From positions 1-33,491 of the forward strand of contig JBFWLP010000028.1 in NCBI GenBank assembly GCA_050252075.1: a DNA stretch of 33,491 nucleotides, read 5' to 3'. This DNA is from JAAYGT01 sp050252075. GTDB lineage: Bacteria > Pseudomonadota > Gammaproteobacteria > Burkholderiales > Burkholderiaceae_B. The translations under genes and the position numbers were made by a program. The notes beneath the pieces were generated by a model that worked only from the letters and a program-made list of their open reading frames with translations, searched no databases and was not told where the DNA came from. This document shows, piece by piece, positions 7,672 to 15,432 of this stretch (the stretch's first letter is position 1; each line of letters starts with the position of its first letter).

Positions 7672-9996
7672 GTGCAACGAAAAACCGGGGGTGCGCGCGA
7701 ACGCTGGATTCAGGCGCTGCTTTTCATGGCAGTTTGCCTGGTGGGTTTGTTCTTAACGGCGTCTGTCGTTCGAAGTGCCATTCAAGACAATGCGGTTCGC
7801 CGCTACCATCAATTACATGACATTGCGGTTTATCACGCGGGTGAGCTCGATCGTTTATTGGGTGGGTATGTGGCTGCCAGCGCCGATCTGGCAGCGTTCG
7901 TTGGCGCCAGCGGTCAGCTGACTGAACGCAAGTTCCAGCATTATGTGCGGGAATCCGATCCGTTTGCACGGTTGCCCGGCCTGAGTTCGGTAGGGTATTT
8001 GCCTCGGGTGGCAGCGCAAGATCTGGCGCAGTTCGAGCAGGCCATGCGTAGCGAATTCCCCCGGTTTCGGGTGTGGGGCCAGCGTTTCAATGTGCCGGAA
8101 TATTATCCGCTGACGTATGCCGTTAATCCCTTGGACCCCCAACGGGTTGAAAACTTGCGGGGTCTGGACTACGCGTCGGTGTACGAACGGGAAGCGGCCA
8201 TGCTGCAGGCGCTGGAATCGGGAAAGCCTCGTTCCACGCTGTCCCACCTGGCCATTACCGGGCGTCCGGGATCCCGGGTTGTATTGCTGTTTGCGCCGGT
8301 GATCGCACCCTGGCCGGAGTCTGGTCATCCGCCGGGAGCCGGCCCCCGGCGGGCATCTTCCGTGCAAGGTTTTGTCTTTTGCGTCATATACCTGGACGAC
8401 TTGTTCAATCGTTTCGACCAGAGTGTCATACGAGCCAGTTTTGACATCGAGGTGTTCGAAGAGGTCGTAAACCGAGCCACAGTGCTTCACGACGGAGACG
8501 GTACGGCTCAACGGCTCCAGACAGCTCCGACCCTGCCCTTGTTGCATCGCCATGAGCTTGAGTTTACCGGTGTCAAATGGTTGCTCTATTTCAACCAGAA
8601 GCACGCCCCGGGCATTCAGGATATGTTGCTGGCCCAGGGCGGTACGCTGGGCGCGGGTATTTTGCTCAGTCTGCTCGCCGCCTATATTGCCGTGCGAGTT
8701 CGCCGGCATTACAAGGCATTGGCTCAGGAAGCCTGGCAGGCGGAAAAGTTTGCGGTGTTTTTCGAGCATCATCCTTTTGCGGTGTATTCGCTGAATCGCC
8801 AGCGCCGGTTTACGGCGGTGAATGCACAAACCGAGAAAGAGCTTGGCGTATCCCGGGATCGTTTGCTTGGTATGTCGGTAGATCAGTTTGTGATTGCGCA
8901 GCATATCGACAACTCACATGCCTACTTTCAGCAGGCACTGCAAGGGGCGGCCGTGTCTTATCACAATATGGTGCGCAGTGCCGACGGCACGCAAAGCAAC
9001 CTGTCGGTCGTTCTGGTGCCCATATCGGTCGACGGAAAAGTATCGAGCGTGCTCGGGATTGCCAAGAACGTTACCGAGAAGAAGCGGGCCGAGCTGGAGC
9101 TGTATCGGTCCCGCCAGACCCTGCAGATCGTGCTCGATACTATTCCCCAACTGGTTTTCTGGAAATCGGTCGATGGTGTGTACCAGGGCGGCAATCGCCG
9201 TATGCTCGAATTTGCCGGCATCAGGCACCTGGACGACCTTATCGGAAAAACCGATGCGCAAATGCCCTGGCGACGCTATGCCGCCGCCTACTCGGTTCAG
9301 GACAGAACGGTGGTCCAGACGGGTAATCCACTGGTGAATCATCAGGAAACCCAGGTGCAACCCGACGGAACCGAGCTCTGGATCGAGGTCAACAAAGTAC
9401 CCATGCCGGGTCCCGACGGGACGATCGACTACGTGCTTGGCGTCGTGGAAGACATCACGGCTCGCAAGAAGGCCGAGAATGAGCTGTTCCGGCGGGCCAA
9501 CTACGACGACCTTACCGGTGCGGCCACCCGCGCCTATTTTTATCTGCAGCTTGACCGCGTACTGGCACAGCATGCACGGCATGCCCGCCCAGCTGCGTTA
9601 ATGTACTTTGATATTGACAGATTCAAGCAGATCAATGATACGCACGGCCACGGTGTAGGCGACCGGGTTATTCAGGAATTCGTCAATCGTATTTCGCAGG
9701 TTTTGCGGTCCAGTGACCTTCTGGCCCGTTTGGGCGGCGACGAATTTGTGCTTCTGGTGGAAGATGCCCAGTCCGACGGCGGCCTAAGGGTGCTGGCCGA
9801 ACGGGTCATCGGCCTGATGCAAGAACCCTTTGTGATCAACGACAAAACACTGCACGTGCGTACCAGCATAGGTATCGCCGTTTACCAACCCGGCCTGACC
9901 GCCGACCAATGGGTCACCCAAGCCGACCAGGCCTTGTACAAAGCCAAAGACAGCGGTCGCAACCGCTACCATTTTTCCAAATCGGGGTCAGAGTAA
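7672..9996 (+). CDS. CHASE-PAS-PAS-GGDEF diguanylate cyclase
   Basis: This 774-residue inner-membrane sensor starts at GTG 7672, with CAGGGG about nine bases upstream. Order: first helix at about 14-34; periplasmic CHASE domain at about 45-250 (RFNVPEYYPLTYAVNP and NLRGLDYASVYER are typical); second helix at about 323-345; two PAS domains (about 355-470 and 485-600); GGDEF domain from about 610. The catalytic signature GGDEF at 688-692 is intact, and the product-inhibition site RxxD is present as RSSD at 679-682. It should therefore make cyclic di-GMP and be subject to feedback control. CHASE domains sense small extracellular molecules; the ligand is unknown. The last codons and the TAA stop fall inside repeat locus D, so the C-terminal SGSE is repeat-encoded. 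Confidence 0.93.
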   Translation: MQRKTGGARERWIQALLFMAVCLVGLFLTASVVRSAIQDNAVRRYHQLHDIAVYHAGELDRLLGGYVAASADLAAFVGASGQLTERKFQHYVRESDPFARLPGLSSVGYLPRVAAQDLAQFEQAMRSEFPRFRVWGQRFNVPEYYPLTYAVNPLDPQRVENLRGLDYASVYEREAAMLQALESGKPRSTLSHLAITGRPGSRVVLLFAPVIAPWPESGHPPGAGPRRASSVQGFVFCVIYLDDLFNRFDQSVIRASFDIEVFEEVVNRATVLHDGDGTAQRLQTAPTLPLLHRHELEFTGVKWLLYFNQKHAPGIQDMLLAQGGTLGAGILLSLLAAYIAVRVRRHYKALAQEAWQAEKFAVFFEHHPFAVYSLNRQRRFTAVNAQTEKELGVSRDRLLGMSVDQFVIAQHIDNSHAYFQQALQGAAVSYHNMVRSADGTQSNLSVVLVPISVDGKVSSVLGIAKNVTEKKRAELELYRSRQTLQIVLDTIPQLVFWKSVDGVYQGGNRRMLEFAGIRHLDDLIGKTDAQMPWRRYAAAYSVQDRTVVQTGNPLVNHQETQVQPDGTELWIEVNKVPMPGPDGTIDYVLGVVEDITARKKAENELFRRANYDDLTGAATRAYFYLQLDRVLAQHARHARPAALMYFDIDRFKQINDTHGHGVGDRVIQEFVNRISQVLRSSDLLARLGGDEFVLLVEDAQSDGGLRVLAERVIGLMQEPFVINDKTLHVRTSIGIAVYQPGLTADQWVTQADQALYKAKDSGRNRYHFSKSGSE

Positions 9997-10049
9997 ACAT
10001 TGGGGTCAGAGTAAATTTTTACTCTGACCCCAATGTTTACTCTGACCCC
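9984..10049. repeat. GGGGTCAGAG repeat, locus D (perfect 32-bp inverted repeat)
   Basis: Forward copies lie at 9984-9993 and 10002-10011, inverted copies at 10022-10031 and 10040-10049 (18-bp period). The whole is a perfect palindrome: arms 9984-10015 and 10018-10049 separated by two bases. It overlaps the 3' ends of both convergent genes. GGGTCAGAGTAA is read in frame on each strand, giving the terminal residues Gly-Ser-Glu and the stop for the diguanylate cyclase and for the LysR gene alike. Confidence 0.97.
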
Positions 10050-10942
10050 ACCCATGTCTGACTCTCCAGTTTCCCCGACAGGAATTCCAGCAGGGCGCGG
10101 ACTTTGGGCAGGACGTATTTGCGCGTGGGGTAGACGGCGTAGACGCCTAGTTCCAATGAGTGATAGTCGGGCAGCACTTTTACAAGTCGTCCGCTGGCCA
10201 GGTGGTCGCCGACCAGGAAGGTGGGTTGCAGAATGATGCCGGCACCCTGAATGGCTGCGGTGATGCAGGTATCGCCGTTGTTGGTCCACACGCGGGGGCG
10301 TACTTTTACGCTTACTACTCCGTCGGGGCCGGTAAATTGCCATTGGTCCGCCGCGGCAAGCAGGCTGTAGCCTAAAACGTCGTGCGCGCTTAGTTCGTTC
10401 GGGTGATCGGGAACGCCGCGCTGTCGCAAATAGTGGGGCGACGCGCATAATACCAATTGCGTTTGCGCCAGTTTGCGCGATACCAGTGATGAATCAGGCA
10501 GTCGGGCGATGCGCACGGCAACATCGAAGCCTTCGTCCACCAGATCCACCACGCGATCGGCTAACTGAATATCCAGAGTGATGCGCGGATGTGCCTGCAG
10601 AAACTCATGCCATAACGGGGCAAGATGCTTGATCCCGAAGCTGACCGGCACACTGATTTTCAGCAATCCCGTTGCGCTGTCGGTGCGGGTGGACAGCTCG
10701 GCCTCGGATTCGTCGATCCGCGCAAGGATTTCGCGGCATCGCGCCAGGAAAAGTTCGCCTTCCTGGGTCAGGGAAAGGGTGCGTGTGGTTCGCTGTATCA
10801 GTCGTGTGTCCAGCCGATGCTCAAGTTCGGCAACGTAGCGGGACACCGCCGCCTTGGACAAGCCCAGTTGATCGGCAGCCCCCACAAAACTGCCGGCGTC
10901 AATCACGGCTGTAAACACGCGCATTTCTTGCCATTTGTCCAT
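10037..10942 (-). CDS. LysR-family transcriptional regulator
   Basis: This 301-residue protein begins MDKWQEMRVFTAVIDAGSF. The N-terminal winged helix-turn-helix covers residues 1-60 (GAADQLGLSKAAVSRYVAEL, from about 21) and the periplasmic-binding-protein-like effector domain covers about 90-295. It is divergent from doxX and the DODA-type dioxygenase, and by the usual LysR logic is likely to control them; the effector is unknown. An inverted repeat TTGTT-N11-AACAA (10942-10962) overlaps its start codon and is a candidate LysR box. The last residues WVGSE and the stop lie in repeat locus D, so the natural C-terminus has been replaced or extended by repeat sequence. Confidence 0.92.
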   Translation of the reverse strand: MDKWQEMRVFTAVIDAGSFVGAADQLGLSKAAVSRYVAELEHRLDTRLIQRTTRTLSLTQEGELFLARCREILARIDESEAELSTRTDSATGLLKISVPVSFGIKHLAPLWHEFLQAHPRITLDIQLADRVVDLVDEGFDVAVRIARLPDSSLVSRKLAQTQLVLCASPHYLRQRGVPDHPNELSAHDVLGYSLLAAADQWQFTGPDGVVSVKVRPRVWTNNGDTCITAAIQGAGIILQPTFLVGDHLASGRLVKVLPDYHSLELGVYAVYPTRKYVLPKVRALLEFLSGKLESQTWVGSE

Positions 10943-10962
10943 TGTTCAGATTTTATAAACAA
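10942..10962. promoter_or_regulatory. Candidate LysR box (TTGTT-N11-AACAA)
   Basis: The dyad has 5-base arms and an 11-base centre, fitting the T-N11-A rule for LysR-type regulators. It overlaps the first base of the lysR-type start codon and lies upstream of the doxX promoter, as expected for an autoregulating divergent regulator. The dyad is visible; binding is inferred. Confidence 0.5.
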
Positions 10963-10981
10963 TTAATATTAGAAACTGCTG

Positions 10982-11010
10982 TTTATCCTTCAATTTTGAA
11001 AAAGTATAGT
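10982..11010 (+). promoter_or_regulatory. Possible promoter of doxX-dioxygenase unit
   Basis: A TATAGT -10 hexamer at 11005-11010 lies 17 bases after a weak -35 (TTTATC, 10982-10987). A poor -35 fits an activator-dependent promoter next to the LysR box. Start of transcription would fall near 11017, about 48 bases before the doxX start codon. Confidence 0.45.
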
Positions 11011-11064
11011 ACACCCATGTCCCGATCAGGGAATAACAACGAATCAAATCTCAGGAATATCATC

Positions 11065-11511
11065 ATGGCTACGACACACACTTTTATCCAACGTTTAACG
11101 CACACTGACGCCGGCTGGGCGCCGCTGGCCCTGCGCCTGGTGGCGGGCATTATTTTCATGGCGCACGGCGCTCAGAAGCTTTTCGGCTGGTTCGGCGGGT
11201 ACGGCCTGGAAGGAACCGGACAATGGATGGACTCGATCGGATTGAGCCCCGGTTATCTGATGGCGCTGCTGGCCGGCTCCGGCGAGTTTTTCGGCGGCCT
11301 GGCACTCGTGGTCGGTTTGCTGGTTCGCCCGGCCTCTGCCGTCCTTGCTGTTGCCTTGGTCGTCGCCTTTTTCTGCGTGCACATCGACTTGGGTTTGTTC
11401 TTTGCCAATAACGGTTACGTATTTGCGCTGGCCTTGTTGGCGATGGCAGTATCGCTGCTTCTGTCGGGAGCAGGCCGGCTGTCGGTCGACAGTCTCTTTG
11501 GCCGCCGCTAA
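11065..11511 (+). CDS. DoxX-family membrane protein
   Basis: The 148-residue product starts at ATG 11065, preceded by CAGGA; an in-frame extension to 10942 would overlap the LysR box and start codon and is unlikely. It has four membrane helices and the DoxX hallmark RLVAGIIFMAHGAQKLFGWFGGYG near residues 20-43, followed by a GSGEFFGGLALVVGLL block. DoxX/YphA-type proteins are small quinone-interacting or redox-related membrane proteins whose role varies. It lies 27 bases upstream of the DODA-type dioxygenase gene and divergent from the LysR regulator, a common arrangement in Burkholderiales and suggestive of an aromatic-compound or redox response. Confidence 0.88.
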   Translation: MATTHTFIQRLTHTDAGWAPLALRLVAGIIFMAHGAQKLFGWFGGYGLEGTGQWMDSIGLSPGYLMALLAGSGEFFGGLALVVGLLVRPASAVLAVALVVAFFCVHIDLGLFFANNGYVFALALLAMAVSLLLSGAGRLSVDSLFGRR

Positions 11512-11538
11512 TTCAGCCCATTCAACCGGGAGCGAATC

Positions 11539-12339
11539 ATGACATTCATGCCTGCTTTATTTGTTTCACACGGTGCACCTACATTTGCGCTGGAACCCGG
11601 CAAGGCGGGGGCGCAGCTAACCGATCTGGGCCGCCAGTTACCGACGCCTGCAGCGATTGTGGTGGTGTCGCCCCACTGGATGACCCGCGAGGTGCAAGTG
11701 ACTGCCACGGCGCATCCGGAAACCATCCATGATTTTGGCGGTTTTGCGCGCGAGCTGTATACCATTCACTATCCGGCCGCAGGGGCGCCGGCAGTGGCGG
11801 CACGCACGGTGCAAGTGCTGCGTGCCGCGGGTATCGAGGCCGAATTGAATGACGAGCGTGGCCTGGATCACGGGGCCTGGGTGCCATTGCTGCACATGTA
11901 CCCCGACGCCGGCATACCGGTGCTTCAGGTGTCCCTGCCGGCGCATTACAACGAGAAACAGGCTTACGCTCTGGGGCGCGCCCTGGCGCCGTTGGCCCAG
12001 GAAGGTGTGCTGGTCATCGGCTCCGGCAGCCTGACCCATAACCTGTACGAGTTTCGCATGGGTGACGTGGCCGAGGCCGATTATGCCCGTGAGTTCACGT
12101 TGTGGGTACGCGAGGCGGTACAACAGGGCGACACGGATCGTTTGATTCACGCCCTGCAACAGGCGCCGCATGCGGCACGTGCCCACCCCACCACCGAGCA
12201 CTACCTGCCGTTACTGGTGGCGGCGGGGGCGGCCAACAACCCGGTGCCGGCAACGGTGCTCGACGGCGGCATACGCCACGGTGTGCTGGCCATGGATTCG
12301 TACGTGTTCGGACATGCGCTCACGCCGGCCCAGGGCTAG
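11539..12339 (+). CDS. ygiD: DODA-type extradiol ring-cleavage dioxygenase (class III, YgiD-like)
   Basis: This 266-residue protein belongs to the LigB/DODA superfamily of extradiol dioxygenases. Likely metal and catalytic histidines are H11 (SHGAPT), H46 (VSPHW), H111 (GLDHGAW), H167 (SLTHN) and H216/H221 (HPTTEH). Bacterial YgiD-type members cleave catechols such as L-DOPA, using zinc or iron, but the natural substrate here is not known. GGGAGCG precedes ATG 11539. It lies directly after doxX and is probably co-transcribed with it under LysR control. Its TAG stop shares the palindrome CTAG with the stop of the convergent hybrid kinase gene, so the two coding regions overlap by four bases with no room for a separate terminator. 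Confidence 0.9.
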   Translation: MTFMPALFVSHGAPTFALEPGKAGAQLTDLGRQLPTPAAIVVVSPHWMTREVQVTATAHPETIHDFGGFARELYTIHYPAAGAPAVAARTVQVLRAAGIEAELNDERGLDHGAWVPLLHMYPDAGIPVLQVSLPAHYNEKQAYALGRALAPLAQEGVLVIGSGSLTHNLYEFRMGDVAEADYAREFTLWVREAVQQGDTDRLIHALQQAPHAARAHPTTEHYLPLLVAAGAANNPVPATVLDGGIRHGVLAMDSYVFGHALTPAQG

Positions 12340-14237
12340 TTCTGCTCCGGCGGCTCGGTGTCCAATACCGCGCGCAGCTTCTGGGCCAGTTCATGGCGTG
12401 TGTAGGGCTTGCTTAACAAGGCAAGCCCGGGATCAAGCCGACCATGGTGCACAATGGCGTTTTCTGTGTAGCCCGAGGTGTACAGTACGCGCAGCCGGGG
12501 ATAGCGGGCGGTGGCCATATCGGCCAGCTGCCGCCCGTTGATGCCTCCGGGCATGATAATGTCGGTGAAAAGCAGGGCAATTTCAGGGTGCTGCTCAAGT
12601 CGTACAAGGGCGTCAGGGCCGTTGGTGGCTTCAATGACGGTGTAGCCCAGGCCCAGCAGCAGGTTCACCACGTGGCGGCGAACCAGTTCGTCGTCCTCGA
12701 CCACCAGAATGGTTTCGGTGCCCCCGCGGCGCTCCGGCGGCGCGGGCGTACGAGGTTGTGTGGGCGAAGTGGCCGCCGCGCGCGGAAAATACAGTTTGAC
12801 CGTGGTGCCTTCACCCGGCTCGGAATAGATTCTGGCATGACCGCCGGACTGTTTCAGGAAACCATAAACCATCGACAGCCCCAGCCCCGATCCCTTGCCC
12901 AACCCCTTGGTGGTGAAAAAAGGTTCGAAGGCCTGGGCCAGAGTATCGGGGGTCATCCCCTTGCCCGTGTCGGACACGGACACAAGCACATAGTCGCCGG
13001 GAGCAACATCATACGCGGGTGAGCCAAAGCCTGGATCGATCTCCACCGCAGCGGTTTCAATAATGAGCTTGCCGCCGTCGACCAGTGCATCGCGCGCATT
13101 CAGCACCAGATTCAGCAGCGCGGATTCAAACTGGCTGGGATCGACTTCGCAGAGCCAGATGGCCGGGTCCAGCTGAAGTTCCAGCGCGATCTGCTCACTG
13201 AGCGTGCGGCGAAGCAGCGGCTCAAGGTCGGTAATGGCCTCGTTCAGATTCAGCAGCTGGGGCTCCAGGGCCTGGCGGCGGGCGAAGGCCAACAAACGTT
13301 GGGTCAACTCGGCCCCGCGCTTTGCCGCACTGACTGTCATGGCGGCCAGACCTTTCAGTTCCTGGTCGTCTACCAGCTCGTGGATCAGTTCCGTGTTTCC
13401 CAGAATCACAGTGAGCAGGTTGTTGAAATCGTGAGCGACACCACCGGTGAGCTGCCCCACCATTTCCATCTTCTGCGCCTGGGCCAGGCGCCCCGACAAT
13501 TCACGCTGCTCAGTAACATTCACCATACTGCCCAGCATGCGGACCGCTTTGCCGCTTTCGTCGCGTATGACAAAACCCCGGTCAATCACGTACAGCGGCT
13601 TGCCGTTGGCATGCATGAAGCGGTATTCCTCCAGCCAGTTCGACGCTTTGCCATCAAGAACGTCGTGAATACTGGTTTCGATACGGTGCAGGTCGTCCGG
13701 GTGAATGCGGCGGGTCCATGACGTAGCGTCGGGCTCCAGGCTGTCGCGGGCATACCCGCATACCGTGTCAATGCTTTCATTCCACCAAACTTCGTTGGTC
13801 ACCAGGTTCCAGTCCCAGATGACGTCGTTCGTGGCTTTGGCGATCAGGCGGAAACGTTCCTGATTGGTGTCGGCCAGGCTTTGCAGGCGAATGTGCTCGG
13901 TAACGTCGCGCGCGCACACCAGCTCGGCACGACGGCCCTCAATGGTCAAGGTTTCCGAGGTAATGGCGACATGCAGAATGTCGCCGGATTTGGTCTGATG
14001 ACGCCACAATCCCGCATCATCGATACCTTGGGAAACATGTGCAAGGTTGCGCTCAAGCGCCGGAATGTCATCAGCCGGGCGAATATCCTTGATCGTGAGC
14101 TGAAGAAATTCGTCGTGCGTGTACCCGTAGCGTTGTTGCGCGGCATCGTTCACCTGCAGAATCCGAAGGGTTTCCAGGTCGTAGATCCACATGGGATCCG
14201 GGTGGCGCTCGAAGAGCAGCGTGGCAAGATGATTCAT
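12336..14237 (-). CDS. PAS-containing hybrid histidine kinase with C-terminal receiver
   Basis: I place the start at ATG 14237, overlapping the stop of the upstream REC-EAL gene by four bases (ATGA), giving 633 residues; a longer frame to 14333 would overlap that gene by 100 bases. There are no membrane helices, so the kinase is cytoplasmic. Order: PAS at about 1-120 (FERHPDPMWIYDLETLRI), second PAS/PAC at about 135-255, HisKA with phospho-acceptor H269 in GGVAHDFNNLL, HATPase with NARDAL and GKGSGLGLSMVYGF, then a receiver with phospho-acceptor D559 in LLFTDIIMP. It is the third gene of a leftward signalling operon (kinase, REC-EAL, hybrid kinase). No DNA-binding output is encoded, so signalling probably goes to the cyclic di-GMP phosphodiesterase next door; that link is inferred. 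Confidence 0.92.
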   Translation of the reverse strand: MNHLATLLFERHPDPMWIYDLETLRILQVNDAAQQRYGYTHDEFLQLTIKDIRPADDIPALERNLAHVSQGIDDAGLWRHQTKSGDILHVAITSETLTIEGRRAELVCARDVTEHIRLQSLADTNQERFRLIAKATNDVIWDWNLVTNEVWWNESIDTVCGYARDSLEPDATSWTRRIHPDDLHRIETSIHDVLDGKASNWLEEYRFMHANGKPLYVIDRGFVIRDESGKAVRMLGSMVNVTEQRELSGRLAQAQKMEMVGQLTGGVAHDFNNLLTVILGNTELIHELVDDQELKGLAAMTVSAAKRGAELTQRLLAFARRQALEPQLLNLNEAITDLEPLLRRTLSEQIALELQLDPAIWLCEVDPSQFESALLNLVLNARDALVDGGKLIIETAAVEIDPGFGSPAYDVAPGDYVLVSVSDTGKGMTPDTLAQAFEPFFTTKGLGKGSGLGLSMVYGFLKQSGGHARIYSEPGEGTTVKLYFPRAAATSPTQPRTPAPPERRGGTETILVVEDDELVRRHVVNLLLGLGYTVIEATNGPDALVRLEQHPEIALLFTDIIMPGGINGRQLADMATARYPRLRVLYTSGYTENAIVHHGRLDPGLALLSKPYTRHELAQKLRAVLDTEPPEQN

Positions 14238-15421
14238 GATGAGGAGTACGGATGCGCGCGTTGCTGGATCCATTGCGCGGTTTCGCCGGCCGGCATGGGT
14301 TTGGCCATGTAATAGCCCTGGGCGTGGTCGCAACCGATTTCGGTCAGAAACGCCAGTGCCTGCGCGTCTTCCACACCTTCGGCCGTCACTTCAAGCTCCA
14401 GGGCCTTGCCTAGCCCGACAATCGCGGCGCAAATCTTTTGCGATTCGGTGGAACCGGCCAGGTTCTGCACAAAGCGCTTGTCAATTTTCAGCTCCGAGAA
14501 CGGCAGGCGCGCCAGCTCAACCAGCGACGAGTAGCCCACACCGAAATCGTCGATCGACAGGTGAAACCCCTGAATCCTGAAGCGCGTCAGGAACTCCAGC
14601 AGTTCCTGCTCGCTGGTGTGGTGCGCGGTTTCCGTCACCTCCAGGGTAAGGCGGCTGGGGTGCACGGAGTGCTTTTTGCACAGTCCCACCAGTTTTTCGG
14701 CGAAGCTGCGATCGGTGGAGTAACGCGACAAGTTCAGGGATAGCCCGTGCCTTTCATGGGTGTGCCGGGTAAGCCAGGCCAGCGAGGCATCGAGAATTTG
14801 CAGCGTTAGCGGTGTGATCAAACCGGTGCGCTCGGCCAGGGGAATAAAACTGTCCGGAGGAATCAGGCCGGTCTCGGGGTGTATCAGGCGCGCCAGCACC
14901 TCGACGCCGCAACACTGGCCGGTGCGACAAACAATTTTTGGCTGGAAGTAGGGCTGGATCCAGTGGTTGTCCAGTGCCTGAACCAGGTCGTGCTCGGCAA
15001 GTGCCGCGGCGGCTCGCCCCGACTGGGCGGCGCGGGCCGTGGCCTGGTTGAGCAGTGCACGTAACTGGTCGGGGCTGAAAGGTTTGGGGAGCAGCCCCGC
15101 AAAGTTCAGCCCATAAGCGTCGGCCGTGCGCCCGGCTGCATCGAGAATGCGCTGCCCCAGGCCGCTGCTGATCACAATATTTCCGCGGTAGGCGCGCTCG
15201 GACAATTCATGCAGTATCTGCAAACCGTCTACATCGGGCATGACCAGATCGATCACCACGTGCGAGGGCCGCCAGCTTTCCAGCAACGAGAAGAATTCGG
15301 CCGCGACGGTGGTGGTGTGCACCTGAAACCCGGCGCGCTTGGCAATGGCCTGAATGGTAAAGCTGACGGCTTCGTCGTCATCCAGAATCAGCAAAGTTCC
15401 CTTGGGCGGTGTACTGTCCAT
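14234..15421 (-). CDS. Receiver-EAL response regulator (c-di-GMP phosphodiesterase, EVL variant)
   Basis: The 395-residue protein has an N-terminal receiver domain with acidic pocket LILDDDEA and phospho-acceptor D58 (VVIDLVMPD), and a C-terminal EAL domain from about residue 145. The signature is EVL rather than EAL (GVEVLARL, E174), a conservative change found in active enzymes. The other catalytic landmarks are present: LNLS, LEVTET, DDFGVGYSSL, LKIDKRF, AEGVED and QGYYMAKPMP. It should hydrolyse cyclic di-GMP under control of phosphorylation. It starts 11 bases after the upstream kinase stop and overlaps the downstream hybrid kinase by four bases, which marks those two as likely phosphodonors. 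Confidence 0.92.
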   Translation of the reverse strand: MDSTPPKGTLLILDDDEAVSFTIQAIAKRAGFQVHTTTVAAEFFSLLESWRPSHVVIDLVMPDVDGLQILHELSERAYRGNIVISSGLGQRILDAAGRTADAYGLNFAGLLPKPFSPDQLRALLNQATARAAQSGRAAAALAEHDLVQALDNHWIQPYFQPKIVCRTGQCCGVEVLARLIHPETGLIPPDSFIPLAERTGLITPLTLQILDASLAWLTRHTHERHGLSLNLSRYSTDRSFAEKLVGLCKKHSVHPSRLTLEVTETAHHTSEQELLEFLTRFRIQGFHLSIDDFGVGYSSLVELARLPFSELKIDKRFVQNLAGSTESQKICAAIVGLGKALELEVTAEGVEDAQALAFLTEIGCDHAQGYYMAKPMPAGETAQWIQQRAHPYSSS

Positions 15422-15432
15422 GCGCGCGTATC

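Noticed and set aside
7855..8904. 349-residue minus-strand frame opposite the CHASE-PAS diguanylate cyclase
   Set aside because: A shadow frame in G+C-rich DNA; the plus-strand domains and motifs are unambiguous.
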